Shown: positions 40,038 to 49,706, numbered from the stretch's first letter. The stretch: 64,000 nucleotides of DNA from Rhodobium gokarnense (GCF_025961475.1 NZ_JAOQNS010000003.1:472351-536350), one strand, 5' to 3'. Notes: generated by a model from the letters alone, not told the origin. A program made the numbers and translations.

Positions 40038-41528
40038 ATGCCCCTCAAGCTTTCCAACGGGACCCTCGGCGACATCGGCGCCAACATCGCCGTTCCCCGC
40101 TACGACCGCACGGAGCTGACCGCCGGCATCCTCCATATCGGCGTCGGCAACTTCCACCGCGCCCACCAGGCCGTCTATCTCGATGCCCTGTTCAACACCG
40201 GCCGCGACCATGGCTGGGCCATCGTCGGCGCCGGCATCATGGAAAGCGACGAGGCGATGCGCGCCACGCTCGCCGCACAGGACTATCTGACGACCGTCGT
40301 CGAACAGGAGGCGGACCGGTCGCTCGCCCGGGTCACCGGCCCGATGATCGACTTCATCCCCCCCGCCGACCGCGACGCCCTCATCGACCGGCTCGCCGAT
40401 CCGGAGATCCGCATCGTCTCGCTGACCATCACCGAGGGCGGCTATTTCATCAATCCGGCGACCGGCGTCTTCGACCCGACCATCCCGGCGATCGCCGGCG
40501 ATGCGGCAAATCCCGAGGCCCCGAAGACCGTCTTCGGCATCCTCGTCGCCGGCCTGAAGCGCCGCCGCGACGAGGGCACCATCCCCTTTACCGTGATGTC
40601 CTGCGACAACATCCCCCACAACGGCATTGTCACCCGCAACGCCGTCGTCGGCCTTGCCGCCCTCACCGATCCCGGCCTTGCCGACTGGATCGCCGCCGAG
40701 GTCGCCTTCCCCAACGCCATGGTCGACCGCATCACCCCGGCGACCGGCGAGCGCGAGCGCGGCATCGCCCGCGACACCTTCGGCGTCGACGACGCCGCGC
40801 CCGTGTTCTGCGAGGACTTCAAGCAGTGGGTGCTGGAGGACAATTTCACCTGCGGCCGCCCGGCGCTGGAGGAGGTCGGCGTCCAGTTCGTGCCAGACGT
40901 CACGCCCTTCGAGATCATGAAGATCCGCATCCTCAATGGCGGCCATGCGGTGATCGGCTATCCGGCCGGCCTGATGGGCATCCATTTCGTCCACGAGGCG
41001 ATGACCGACGACCTGGTGCTGGCCTTCCTGCGCAAGGTCGAGCGCGAGGAGATCGTCCCCATCGTCCCGCCCGTGCCGGACACCGACCTTGCCGACTACT
41101 ACGCCCTCATCGAGCGCCGCTTCGCCAACCCCAAGATCGGCGACACGGCGCGCCGGCTCTGCTTCGACGGCTCCAACCGCCAGCCGAAATTCATCGTCCC
41201 GTCCATTGCCGACAACCTGAAGGCCGGCCGCGGCGTCTCCGGCCTCGCCCTGGAATCGGCCCTGTGGTGCCGCTACTGCTTCGGCACCACGGACTCAGGC
41301 GCCGCCATCGCGCCGAACGACCCGATCTGGGACCGCCTGACCGAACAGGCGAAGCGCGCCAGGAACGACCCGGACGCCTGGCTGGAAATGACCGACATCT
41401 ATGGTGACGTCGCCGCCGCCCCGGCGTTCCGCGAGGCCTTCGCCTACTGGCTCGGCGCGCTTTGGGCAAACGGCACCCACAGGACGCTCGAGGCCTATCT
41501 CGCCGAGCCGGTGCGGGCGAGCGGATGA
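40038..41528 (+). CDS. mtlK: Mannitol 2-dehydrogenase family polyol dehydrogenase (MtlK-like)
   Basis: Protein of 496 aa. The N-terminal NAD fold has HIGVGNFHRAHQAVYLD, and the catalytic residues Lys, Asn and His of long-chain mannitol dehydrogenases are kept in MKIRILNGGHA (spacing K-x4-N-x2-H). It oxidises mannitol to fructose and often D-arabitol to D-xylulose or sorbitol to fructose. AGGAGG precedes the ATG. It lies 153 bases after smoK; no separate sorbitol dehydrogenase (SmoS) is seen. Confidence 0.93.
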   Translation: MPLKLSNGTLGDIGANIAVPRYDRTELTAGILHIGVGNFHRAHQAVYLDALFNTGRDHGWAIVGAGIMESDEAMRATLAAQDYLTTVVEQEADRSLARVTGPMIDFIPPADRDALIDRLADPEIRIVSLTITEGGYFINPATGVFDPTIPAIAGDAANPEAPKTVFGILVAGLKRRRDEGTIPFTVMSCDNIPHNGIVTRNAVVGLAALTDPGLADWIAAEVAFPNAMVDRITPATGERERGIARDTFGVDDAAPVFCEDFKQWVLEDNFTCGRPALEEVGVQFVPDVTPFEIMKIRILNGGHAVIGYPAGLMGIHFVHEAMTDDLVLAFLRKVEREEIVPIVPPVPDTDLADYYALIERRFANPKIGDTARRLCFDGSNRQPKFIVPSIADNLKAGRGVSGLALESALWCRYCFGTTDSGAAIAPNDPIWDRLTEQAKRARNDPDAWLEMTDIYGDVAAAPAFREAFAYWLGALWANGTHRTLEAYLAEPVRASG

Positions 41529-41672
41529 TCGCCCGCCGGCACCGGTCCGGCACCGCGACGACGACAGCCGGCGCACGCTCCCGTATGCGCCGGCCGGCTA
41601 CGGCCGCTGCCGCCCCGGGCGTCAGGCCCCAGGCGACGGCGGCCGTTGCCGCTTCGTTGGAGATGTGGCTTG

Positions 41673-42386
41673 ATGGGCGCAATGATAAACAGCATGCGTA
41701 GCCGCGCCGTCGACCTCGTGATTTTCGATTGCGACGGCGTCCTCGTCGACAGCGAGCCGATCTCCGTTGCCGTCCTCCTGGAAGTGATCGCCGAAGACGG
41801 CGTGAAGATCTCCCCGGAGGAGGGCTACCGCATCTTCCTCGGCCGCTCCCTGAAGACCATCGTCGAGACGATCGCCGCCGATTACGGCCTCGTCATCACC
41901 TCCGACCATGTGACCGAGATCCGCCAGCGCCTGTTCGAACGCTTCCGCCGGGAGCTGCAGCCGACCCCGGGCATCCGCGAGGCGCTTGCCGGGCTGAAGG
42001 TGCCGTTCTGCGTCGCCTCGTCGAGCCAGGTGGAACGCATCGAGCTGTCGCTCGGCGTCACCGGCCTGCTGGAAAGCTTCGGTGCGAACGTATACAGTTC
42101 AACCATGGTGAGAAACGGCAAGCCGGCACCCGACCTCTTTCTGCATGCCGCCCGGGCGATGGGCGCCGACCCGGCGCGCTGCGCCGTCGTGGAGGACAGC
42201 CCGGCCGGAATCGAGGCCGCCGGCAGGGCCGGAATGCATGTGCTTGCGTATCTGGGAGGGTCCCATGTCGGCCCCGCCGACTTGAGGCGGCGCATCGAGG
42301 CGATGTCCCCCGATCTGGTGTTCGACAGGATGGCACTGCTGCCCTCCCTGATCGATCGGCTGTCGCCGGGAGAATCCTTCGGCTGA
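41673..42386 (+). CDS. HAD-family phosphatase/phosphoglucomutase-like protein
   Basis: Protein of 237 aa with the HAD nucleophile motif FDCDGVLVDSEP (near residue 13), the second motif in CVASSSQVERIE and the acidic third motif CAVVEDSPAGIEAA. It resembles small sugar-phosphate phosphatases of the beta-phosphoglucomutase subgroup and probably removes unwanted sugar or polyol phosphates. The start at 41673 has GGAG upstream; later ATGs at 41682 and 41694 are possible. The stop overlaps the start of the next gene (TGATG). Confidence 0.85.
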   Translation: MGAMINSMRSRAVDLVIFDCDGVLVDSEPISVAVLLEVIAEDGVKISPEEGYRIFLGRSLKTIVETIAADYGLVITSDHVTEIRQRLFERFRRELQPTPGIREALAGLKVPFCVASSSQVERIELSLGVTGLLESFGANVYSSTMVRNGKPAPDLFLHAARAMGADPARCAVVEDSPAGIEAAGRAGMHVLAYLGGSHVGPADLRRRIEAMSPDLVFDRMALLPSLIDRLSPGESFG

Positions 42387-43963
42387 TGCGCAATCTGGTC
42401 TGTGCGGTCGACGTCGGAACCGGCAGCGCCCGCGCCGGCGTCTTTGAGGCGGATGGCACCATGCTGGCCCGCAAGGTCCATCCGATCGTCCTCAGCCAGC
42501 CGGCCGGCGGCGAGGCCGAGCATGATTCGCAGGATATCTGGCGCGCCGCCTGCCGCGCCCTCCAGGCCGCCATGGACGAGGCCGGCGCGACCGCCGAGCG
42601 CATCGCCGGCATCGCCTTCGACGCCACCTGCTCGCTGGTCGTGCGCGACCGGGACGGCGGCCAGGTCAGCGTCTCAAAATCGGGCGACGACCGCTTCGAC
42701 ACCGTCTCCTGGATGGATCATCGCGCCCTCGCCGAGGCCGACGAATGCACCGCCACCGGCCACCGCGTGCTGGAATATGTCGGCGAGGCGATGTCGCCGG
42801 AAATGCAGACGCCGAAGCTGATGTGGCTGAAGCGCCGGCTTCCTGCCTCCTGGGCCCGCGCCGGCCTCGCCTTCGACCTCACCGATTTCCTCGCCTGGAA
42901 AGCGACCGGCAACGCCGCCCGCTCGCAATGCACGCTGACCGCCAAATGGACCTATCTCGCCCATGACGACGGCTGGCAGCAGGATTTCTTCGATGCCGTC
43001 GGCCTCGGCGACCTGGTGGCGCGGACCGGGCTGCCGGCAACGCCGCTCGCCGTCGCCGCCCCCCTCGGCACGCTGACGGCCGAGGCCGCAAGCGACCTCG
43101 GCCTCGACACCGACTGCGCGGTCGGCGTTGGCGCCATCGACGCCTTTGCCGGCACCCTCGGCGTCCTCGGCGCCTTTGCCGACGAGGACATCGAGCGGCA
43201 CGTCGCGCTGATCGCCGGCACCTCGAGCTGCGTCATGGGCATGGCCCGCGAGGCGCAGCCCGCCAAGGGCGTCTGGGGCCCCTATTACGGTGCCTGCCTG
43301 CCCGGCCTGTGGCTGCGCGAGGGCGGCCAGTCGGCGACCGGCGCCCTCCTCGACCTCCTGATCCGGCAACATGGCAACGGGCTGAAGCCCGACTGCGCCG
43401 GCCACGCGGCGATCACCGACCGGATCACCGAACTGCGCGCCCGTGACGGCGACGGCTTTGCCGACGGCATCCACGTCCTGCCGGACTTCCACGGCAACCG
43501 CACGCCCTTCGCCGACCCGCACGCCCGCGGCGTCATCAGCGGCCTAACCCTCGACACCTCCTTCGACGCACTGTGCCGGCTCTACTGGCGCACCGCGGTC
43601 GCCATCGCCCTCGGCGTACGCCAGATCCTGGAGCACATGGCCCCGCGCGACGGGCGCATCGACACCCTGCACCTCACCGGCGGCCACGCCCGCAACCCGG
43701 TGCTGATGGAGCTTTATGCCGACGCCACCGATTGCGAGGTCCGCACCAACGGCGCCAGCGACACCGTGCTCCTCGGCAGCGCCATGATCGCCGCCGCCGC
43801 CGGCGGCCTCCATCCGGACCTGCGCGGCGCCTGCCGGGCGATGGGACAGGACGGCGACCGCCGCGCCCCGAACCCGGCCGCCCGCGCCCGCTACGACGCC
43901 GACTACCGCGTCTTCCTGAAGATGCAGGAGCACCGCGCCGAACTCGACGCCTTGACCTTGTGA
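42386..43963 (+). CDS. FGGY-family pentulose kinase (ribulokinase-like)
   Basis: Kinase of 525 aa. The N-terminal phosphate loop is VDVGTGSARAGVF. The segments GIAFDATCSLVV and DHRALAEADECTATGH are typical of the FGGY subgroup acting on D-ribulose (YDR109c-like). The C-terminal GGHARNPVLMELYAD closes the ATP site. In comparable smo loci this position holds xylulokinase XylB. The motifs here fit a ribulose kinase better, so the operon may also feed pentitols into the pentose phosphate pathway. Substrate needs testing. Confidence 0.8.
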   Translation: MRNLVCAVDVGTGSARAGVFEADGTMLARKVHPIVLSQPAGGEAEHDSQDIWRAACRALQAAMDEAGATAERIAGIAFDATCSLVVRDRDGGQVSVSKSGDDRFDTVSWMDHRALAEADECTATGHRVLEYVGEAMSPEMQTPKLMWLKRRLPASWARAGLAFDLTDFLAWKATGNAARSQCTLTAKWTYLAHDDGWQQDFFDAVGLGDLVARTGLPATPLAVAAPLGTLTAEAASDLGLDTDCAVGVGAIDAFAGTLGVLGAFADEDIERHVALIAGTSSCVMGMAREAQPAKGVWGPYYGACLPGLWLREGGQSATGALLDLLIRQHGNGLKPDCAGHAAITDRITELRARDGDGFADGIHVLPDFHGNRTPFADPHARGVISGLTLDTSFDALCRLYWRTAVAIALGVRQILEHMAPRDGRIDTLHLTGGHARNPVLMELYADATDCEVRTNGASDTVLLGSAMIAAAAGGLHPDLRGACRAMGQDGDRRAPNPAARARYDADYRVFLKMQEHRAELDALTL

Positions 43964-44015
43964 CCGCAAGATGGTCGGTATCGTCCGAACCCGTCCCAAC
44001 GGAGACCCCTCAGAC

Positions 44016-44942
44016 ATGATCCTTTGCTGCGGCGAAGCCCTTATCGACATGCTTCCGCGCCAGACCCCAGCGGGTGAGGCCGCCTTTGCGCCCTTCGTCG
44101 GCGGCGCGGTCTACAACACCGCCCGCGCCATCGGCCGCCTCGGCGCCCCGGCCGGCTTCTTCTGCGGCATCTCGACCGATTTCTTCGGCGACATGCTGCG
44201 CGACGGCCTGGTGGAGAGCAAGGTCGACATCTCGCCGGTGGTGGAAAGCGACCGGCCGACGACGCTCGCCTTCGTCAAGCTCGTCGACGGCCAGGCGAGC
44301 TACATCTTCTATGACGAGAACTCCGCCTCGCGGATGGTCACCGTCGACGACCTGCCGGCGCTCCCGTCCTCGGTGAAGGCGCTGTTCTTCGGCGGCATCA
44401 GCCTCATTCCGGAGCCCTGCGGCACCGCCTACGAGACGCTGATGGCGCGCGAGGCCGGCAAGCGCCTGACCATGATCGACCCGAACATCCGCCCGACGCT
44501 GGTCTCCGACGAAGCCGCCTATCGCGGCCGCGTCACCCGCATGATCGGCCATGCCGACATCGTCAAGCTGTCCGACGAGGACCTCGCCTGGGTCGAGAAG
44601 GAGAGCGATATTGACGTTGCCGTAAACGGAATACTGGAACGCGGCCCGGAGATCGTCATCATCACCCGCGGCGGCGAAGGCGCGACGGCCTACCGCAAGA
44701 GCGGCGCGATCACGGTTGCCGCCCGCTCCGTCAAGGTCGTCGACACGGTCGGCGCCGGCGACACCTTCAACGCCGGCTTCATGACGTGCCTGTCGGAGGC
44801 CGGCATCACCGACCGCGCCGGCCTTGCCGGGCTGGCGGACGACACCATCGAGGCCGCCCTTACCCTCGGCGGGGCCGCGGCGTCCGTCACCATCTCCCGC
44901 GCCGGCGCCAACCCGCCCTGGCGCGAGGAACTGCCGGTCTAG
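44016..44942 (+). CDS. frk: PfkB-family fructokinase
   Basis: Protein of 308 aa that phosphorylates fructose made by the mannitol dehydrogenase. It has the N-terminal CGEALIDMLPR and VGGAVYNTARAIGRLG and the C-terminal signature DTVGAGDTFNAGF with the catalytic aspartate. GGAG lies ten bases before the ATG at 44016, which was chosen over a start 45 bases earlier. It is the last gene of the operon and is followed by a compound palindrome. Confidence 0.88.
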   Translation: MILCCGEALIDMLPRQTPAGEAAFAPFVGGAVYNTARAIGRLGAPAGFFCGISTDFFGDMLRDGLVESKVDISPVVESDRPTTLAFVKLVDGQASYIFYDENSASRMVTVDDLPALPSSVKALFFGGISLIPEPCGTAYETLMAREAGKRLTMIDPNIRPTLVSDEAAYRGRVTRMIGHADIVKLSDEDLAWVEKESDIDVAVNGILERGPEIVIITRGGEGATAYRKSGAITVAARSVKVVDTVGAGDTFNAGFMTCLSEAGITDRAGLAGLADDTIEAALTLGGAAASVTISRAGANPPWREELPV

Positions 44943-44943
44943 C

Positions 44944-45037
44944 GTATTCCCGAAAAGTGGAGACCGGTTTTCGGACAAGAATACCCGTAAAAAAATAGAG
45001 CGTTTCGGGCGATTCCGTAATCGCGTGAAATGCTCTA
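44944..45037. repeat. Compound rhizobial intergenic palindrome
   Basis: Two nested inverted repeats. The first has outer arms GTATTC/GAATAC and inner arms CCGAAAA/TTTTCGG (44944-44984). The second spans 44996-45037 with TAGAGC/GCTCTA ends and an inner GCGATT/AATCGC stem. The wording closely resembles a repeat found between genes across Hyphomicrobiales. Placed just after frk, it may also act as the 3' end of the operon. Confidence 0.75.
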
Positions 45038-45124
45038 GGGTGTCGCCGGAGCGCACCTTGTGGCCGGTAACCCTTTTTTTACATTCGGCTTCTCGTCACC
45101 CCCGCTTTGCTGTACGCCAATGGG

Positions 45125-46264
45125 ATGGCGGACGCATTCGAGATCCCGGGATCGCACGGCTTGACCCCGACGGCAGGACACCCTGCCGGCGACCGGCAGC
45201 CCTTGCAGTCCTGGTTTCGCGACGGCGATAGCGCGGCCGGACCTGCTTTCGGGACCGCCGGCAGCGGCGGCTTTTCGCTGCGGACCGTTGCCGTCGCCGA
45301 TATCCCCGCGCCGGACGCCGCCGGCAATTTCTTCGTCCACCCGGCCTATCTTGCCGCCTGCGGCCTCGACAACGTGCTGATGCTGGAGCGGCCGGGCGAA
45401 GGGCCCGCCTTTTTCGCCGAACGCCACGGCCACCTCGTCCATCTAGGCCGCCTGGCGACGCTGGCACCCTCCCGCATCGACGCCCTCTGCGACACGCTCT
45501 TTGCCGGCACAAACGTCCACTCGGTCGTCTTTGAGGACGTCGTCGCGCCGCAAACGCCCGCGCCGTCGCGTCCCCATCACCGGTTCGGCTACCAGGCCGA
45601 CTGGCGCACGACCGCCGGTCCGGACGTGACCCACATCTCCTCGCGGCGCGCCAGCACCATGCGGCGCAAGTGGAAGCTGCTGGCCAAGGAGACCGGCGGC
45701 CATGTGGAATTCCACTTCGAGCCCTGCCGCCCCGGCGATGTCGCGGCGATCGCCGAACTCAACCGCACCAAGATCGAGCAGGCCGGCGGACACCACCAGC
45801 TCGATGCGCAAAAGCAGGCGATCCTCGAAGCGACTGCAGTGAAGACCGGCTATACGGCCAAGCTCACCCTCGATGGCCGGATCATCGCCGGCAACATCAT
45901 CTGCACGGCCGGCACCAACGCCTTCTTCAACATCATGGGCTACGACCTCGCCTTCTCGAAATTCTCGCCAGGGCTCCAGGTCCACCTCGCCGCCCTGAAG
46001 GAACTGGGCGAGCGCGGCTACCGCGACATCCACCTGTTGTGGGGCGACAGCTCCTGGAAAAAGGATGTCGGCGCCGACCGCCAGCCCCTGACGACGCTCG
46101 TCGTCCTGCGCAACCGGCGCGTGTTCCTCACCCCGGAGCACTGGGCGGCCTTCGCACCGTTCCTGGTCCAGGCGACGCGCCGCCGCCTGAAGCCGGTCCT
46201 GGAGCGCGTACTTGGTGAAGCCCTGATCTCACGTTTACGTCACCTGCTGCCCAGCTCGCACTGA
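45125..46264 (+). CDS. BioF2-like GNAT acyltransferase (FemAB/CelD-like)
   Basis: Protein of 379 aa with an N-terminal half of low complexity. A GNAT-type acyltransferase domain of the BioF2-like family (Acetyltransf_6) follows: RRKWKLLAKETGGHVEFHF, IAELNRTKIEQAGGHHQLDAQ, IMGYDLAFSKFSPGLQVHLAALKELGERG. Members often act in polysaccharide or cell-wall modification. The ATG at 45125 was used in place of an earlier TTG. No neighbour reveals its substrate. Confidence 0.7.
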   Translation: MADAFEIPGSHGLTPTAGHPAGDRQPLQSWFRDGDSAAGPAFGTAGSGGFSLRTVAVADIPAPDAAGNFFVHPAYLAACGLDNVLMLERPGEGPAFFAERHGHLVHLGRLATLAPSRIDALCDTLFAGTNVHSVVFEDVVAPQTPAPSRPHHRFGYQADWRTTAGPDVTHISSRRASTMRRKWKLLAKETGGHVEFHFEPCRPGDVAAIAELNRTKIEQAGGHHQLDAQKQAILEATAVKTGYTAKLTLDGRIIAGNIICTAGTNAFFNIMGYDLAFSKFSPGLQVHLAALKELGERGYRDIHLLWGDSSWKKDVGADRQPLTTLVVLRNRRVFLTPEHWAAFAPFLVQATRRRLKPVLERVLGEALISRLRHLLPSSH

Positions 46265-46396
46265 CCCGGACCGTCACAACAGCCGGCAGCATTGTCACAG
46301 CCGGGTGACTTACTCCGATTCCGGTTTGAAAATAGCGGCGACTTTCTTCAAATAGAAACTGGTGTATTGATAGGCGGACCGCACCCGCGAGGCAGC

Positions 46397-46870
46397 ATGT
46401 TCGAATCGCTTAAGCAGTTTCTGACCGACATCACCCAGGGCCAGCCCGCCGACGACGGGTCCCCGGAGAGCGACCAGCGCCTCGCCGTGGCCGCCCTGCT
46501 GGTGCATCTGGTCTCCGTCGACGGCATCGTCGCGGACTCCGAGAAGCAGCGCCTGAAGGAAATCCTGCGCACCAATTACAACCTGTCGGAAAAGGACACC
46601 GAGGCGCTGATCTCCGAAGCGCGCACCCGCGACCGCGAGGCGATCGACCTTTACGCCTTCACCAGCGTCCTGAAGCGCACGCTCGCCGACGACGAGCGCC
46701 GCCATGTCGTGGAGATGATGTGGGAGATCGTCTACGCCGACGGCACCGTCCACGAGATGGAGGACAACATCGTCTGGCGCGTCGCCGAACTCCTCGGTGT
46801 GTCGTCCCGCGACCGCATCGCCATGAGGAAGCGCGTCGAGGGCCGCATCGACGACGACGAGGCCGAATGA
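46397..46870 (+). CDS. TerB-family protein
   Basis: Acidic all-helical protein of 157 aa with two TerB-like helical halves. The pattern VHLVSVDGIVADSEKQRLKEIL and its echo EIVYADGTVHEMEDNIVWRVAELL place conserved acidic residues that probably bind metal. TerB proteins were first linked to tellurite resistance but are widespread without it. There is no ter cluster nearby. The ATG at 46397 follows family length. Confidence 0.85.
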   Translation: MFESLKQFLTDITQGQPADDGSPESDQRLAVAALLVHLVSVDGIVADSEKQRLKEILRTNYNLSEKDTEALISEARTRDREAIDLYAFTSVLKRTLADDERRHVVEMMWEIVYADGTVHEMEDNIVWRVAELLGVSSRDRIAMRKRVEGRIDDDEAE

Positions 46871-46940
46871 GACGGCCGGCATCGGCACCGTGCGACATCC
46901 GGGGTCGACGCATCCCCGACAATCGATATAATCCGCGCCC

Positions 46941-47705
46941 ATGACCGTCATGCACCGGATCGATGGCAGGGGAGAGCGGCCGCAGCGCGTTCTCATCGTC
47001 CTCCACCAGGAAACCTCGACGCCCGGACGGGTCGGGCAGTCGCTCGTCAGGCGCGGCTTCACGCTCGACATCCGCCGTCCGCGCTTCGGCGACCCGCTGC
47101 CCACGACCATGGCCGAGCACGCCGGCGCCGTCATCTTCGGCGGTCCGATGAGCGCCAACGACACCGACGCCTTCGTCCATCGCGAGATCGACTGGACCGG
47201 CGTGCCGCTGGCGGAAGGTGCGCCGTTCCTCGGCATCTGCCTCGGCGCCCAGATGCTGGTCCGCCATATCGGCGGCAAGGTCGAGCCCCATGCCGAAAGC
47301 TGCGCGGAGATCGGCTACTACCCGATCCGCCCGACAGAGGCCGGCAAGGCGCTCTTTTCCTGGCCGGAAAAGGTCTACCAGTGGCACCGGGAAGGCTTCG
47401 ACCTGCCGCGCGAGGCAACGCTCCTTGCCAGGGGCGACCTGTTCCCGAACCAGGCCTTCCGGGTCGGCGCCGCCGCCTATGGCATCCAGTTCCACCCCGA
47501 ACTGACGCTCGCCATGATGCACCGCTGGACGGTGAAGGGCGCCGAACGCATGAAGCTGCCCTGCGCCCAGGGCCGCAGCGACCACTTCGCCGGCCGCGCC
47601 GTCTATGACGCGCCGCTCAGGGCCTGGCTGGAGAAATTCCTCGACATGTGGATCGGCCGTGCCGACGCACCGGCCCCCGCCGCCGCGAAAAGCGCCGCTG
47701 AATAA
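46941..47705 (+). CDS. Class I glutamine amidotransferase-like protein
   Basis: Protein of 254 aa with the nucleophile elbow GICLGAQ (the cysteine) and the His-Glu pair in QFHPE, so the Cys-His-Glu triad is intact. It resembles the stand-alone GMP-synthase-like amidotransferases. The ammonia acceptor is unknown, and no synthetase gene is adjacent. It begins 71 bases after terB. Confidence 0.87.
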   Translation: MTVMHRIDGRGERPQRVLIVLHQETSTPGRVGQSLVRRGFTLDIRRPRFGDPLPTTMAEHAGAVIFGGPMSANDTDAFVHREIDWTGVPLAEGAPFLGICLGAQMLVRHIGGKVEPHAESCAEIGYYPIRPTEAGKALFSWPEKVYQWHREGFDLPREATLLARGDLFPNQAFRVGAAAYGIQFHPELTLAMMHRWTVKGAERMKLPCAQGRSDHFAGRAVYDAPLRAWLEKFLDMWIGRADAPAPAAAKSAAE

Positions 47706-48048
47706 ACCGCCTCCTGAAAGACCGACCTGTCAGATGAGAGGGCCGTTTCTGCCGGTCCACCGTTGCAATCTGCAAATCCGCCGCATTCTGCAATGCGCCG
47801 AGGGTAAACGGGGCGTTTAAATATCGGCACTTGTTGTGCCGAAAACCGATCCGACCCACGACATCTAGCGGTTTTTGCACGCGGAAAACCTGGCAAGCGA
47901 TTTGCCAAGGACAGGACGCTGACCTTCAGGTTTTGCGTAGTCAGCAAGGCACCCGGGCGGGAGAAGGCGTCACCTTGACCCTGACGCGCCTTCTTCCGCC
48001 ACGCCGGGTCTTTCTCTCTCCCATATCGACGGCCTTTTGTCCCGGCGG
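47706..48048. other. Intergenic region between converging genes
   Basis: This 343-base gap between the amidotransferase and the DUF3050 gene contains no gene I can support. It has one clear perfect hairpin TCGGCAC-TTGTT-GTGCCGA (47824-47842) without a T-run. It may act as a weak terminator for either converging gene. Confidence 0.4.
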
Positions 48049-48843
48049 TCAGTCCACCGCCGAGATGGCCTCGTGCACCCCGTCCCAGAAGGTCAGCCGT
48101 GCGGCCACTGCCGCCGTCGCCGCCTCGCGCGCCTCGCCCAGCCGCTGCGGATCGCCCTCGCAGAGCGCGTTGAGCAGCTTCAGCGACAGCGGCGCATGGA
48201 AATCCTCGTCGAGATGGATGTGCCGGTTGAGATAGAAGTGGAACACCGGCGCCTCGTCCGGACCGATCTCCATGTCGGAGAGGAACCGGCGGAACATCGC
48301 CGGGATGATGTGCTCGCGCCCGAGCGCCAGCGCCGCCGCCACCTGATGCGGCCGGCCCGAATTGATGAAGCCGAAGGTGGTGCGGGTGAAGGTCGCGGAC
48401 GGCGCCGGCGCAAGGCCGGTGGCAAGCGCCGCCTCGATACCTTCCGTCACCGCCGTCTCGACGAAGGCAAGCACCGCGGTGGGATCGGCCCCGACCTCGC
48501 GCATCGCCGTACAATAGAGCTCGAAATGGCTGGCAAAGGCCGGAGCGCCAACGCCGTTGCCCGGAAGTTCGTCGGTCTCCTCCTCCAGCACCAGCTCGTT
48601 GATGAAGCGCCGGACGCTGCCGTCGCCGACCGGCGCCCAGGGCACGTTGGTCGGCGCCACCCGCGCCTGCAGGTACTTGATCAGCGACATGAAATCCCAG
48701 ACCGAGAAGACATGGTGCTCCATGAACCGGCAGAGCCGCGCGCGGCTGTTGATCGCGCCGTAGACCGGGTGCGTGTCGAGCGGCGCCCGCGTCGCTTCGA
48801 TGATGTCGGCGGTAAGGCTGCCGGGACCGGCGGGTGCGTTCAT
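48049..48843 (-). CDS. DUF3050 family protein
   Basis: Protein of 264 aa of the DUF3050 family, which has a heme-oxygenase-like helical fold. Characteristic segments are FMEHHVFSVWDFMSLIKYLQ, the acidic cluster ELVLEEETDE, and FHFYLNRHIHLDEDFHAPL, whose histidines and acids could bind metal. Its reaction is unknown. A ribosome binding site (GGGGGAGACACC) supports the ATG at 48843. It is divergent from rplS. Confidence 0.87.
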   Translation of the reverse strand: MNAPAGPGSLTADIIEATRAPLDTHPVYGAINSRARLCRFMEHHVFSVWDFMSLIKYLQARVAPTNVPWAPVGDGSVRRFINELVLEEETDELPGNGVGAPAFASHFELYCTAMREVGADPTAVLAFVETAVTEGIEAALATGLAPAPSATFTRTTFGFINSGRPHQVAAALALGREHIIPAMFRRFLSDMEIGPDEAPVFHFYLNRHIHLDEDFHAPLSLKLLNALCEGDPQRLGEAREAATAAVAARLTFWDGVHEAISAVD

Positions 48844-49148
48844 GGTGTCTCCCCCTGGATGTCTGTCGAGCCCAGTATATTTGTTTTTTCGAATATAGGG
48901 CAGACCGTCCGTTCGCCATCTTGCGGCCACGCCCGGCGACGCGGCGGAAGCGGTCGCAGCGTCGTCCGGCACGGCAGGTCGATGCGAAAAATTGAAAAAA
49001 CCGCGATGCCGCCGCGATCAGGGAATCGACAAACCGAATCGATCGGTGTATGGACGACGCTTGATTTTCCAGGATATGGAGCACGGTCGCGGCCGGCGCA
49101 TCAAGAGCGCGGCCTTGGCCGTGCCGACTGTATGAGAAGGGTTGAGCC
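48844..49148. promoter_or_regulatory. Divergent promoter region of DUF3050 gene and rplS
   Basis: A 305-base gap with no gene. It should hold the promoter of rplS, since no rpsP-rimM-trmD genes precede it. The block 48870-48900 is AT-rich, but I could not fix a -10/-35 pair or an autogenous L19 site. Confidence 0.35.
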
Positions 49149-49673
49149 GTGAACATCATCCAGGAACTCGAAACCGAGCAGATGGCGGCGATCGAAGAAA
49201 GCCGCAAGCTCCCGGACTTCTCGGCCGGCGATACGCTGCGCGTCAACGTGCGCGTCACCGAAGGCAACCGCACCCGCGTGCAGGCCTATGAGGGCGTCTG
49301 CATCTCGCGCTCCGGCGGCGGCCTCAACGAGAGCTTCACGGTCCGCAAGATTTCCTACGGCGAGGGCGTGGAGCGTGTCTTCCCGCTGTTCTCGCCGCTG
49401 ATTGAGTCCATCGACGTCGTGCGCCGCGGCAAGGTCCGCCGCGCCAAGCTCTATTACCTGCGCGGCCGCCGCGGCAAGTCCGCCCGCATCTCCGAGGCGA
49501 CCAACGTGCGCACCCGCCGCCTGGTCGACGCCGAGAAGCGCGCCGCCGCCGACGCCAAGGCCGCCGTGGAGGCCGAGAAGGCCGCAGCACGGGCCGCCGC
49601 CGCCGAAGCCGCCGCTGCGGCGGAAGCCGCTGCCGCCGCCGAGGCCGAGGCGGGCGACACCGCTTCCGAATAG
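49149..49673 (+). CDS. rplS: 50S ribosomal protein L19
   Basis: Protein of 174 aa starting at a GTG. The core (about residues 1-115) is standard L19 at the 30S-50S interface: [75 protein letters not shown]. The remaining 55-60 residues are a low-complexity Ala/Glu/Lys tail not found in E. coli L19 but common in alphaproteobacteria. It is read alone and ends at a strong terminator. Confidence 0.97.
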   Translation: MNIIQELETEQMAAIEESRKLPDFSAGDTLRVNVRVTEGNRTRVQAYEGVCISRSGGGLNESFTVRKISYGEGVERVFPLFSPLIESIDVVRRGKVRRAKLYYLRGRRGKSARISEATNVRTRRLVDAEKRAAADAKAAVEAEKAAARAAAAEAAAAAEAAAAAEAEAGDTASE

Positions 49674-49706
49674 GCCGCCGCGTGGTCACAAGCGAACACC
49701 ACCCAG

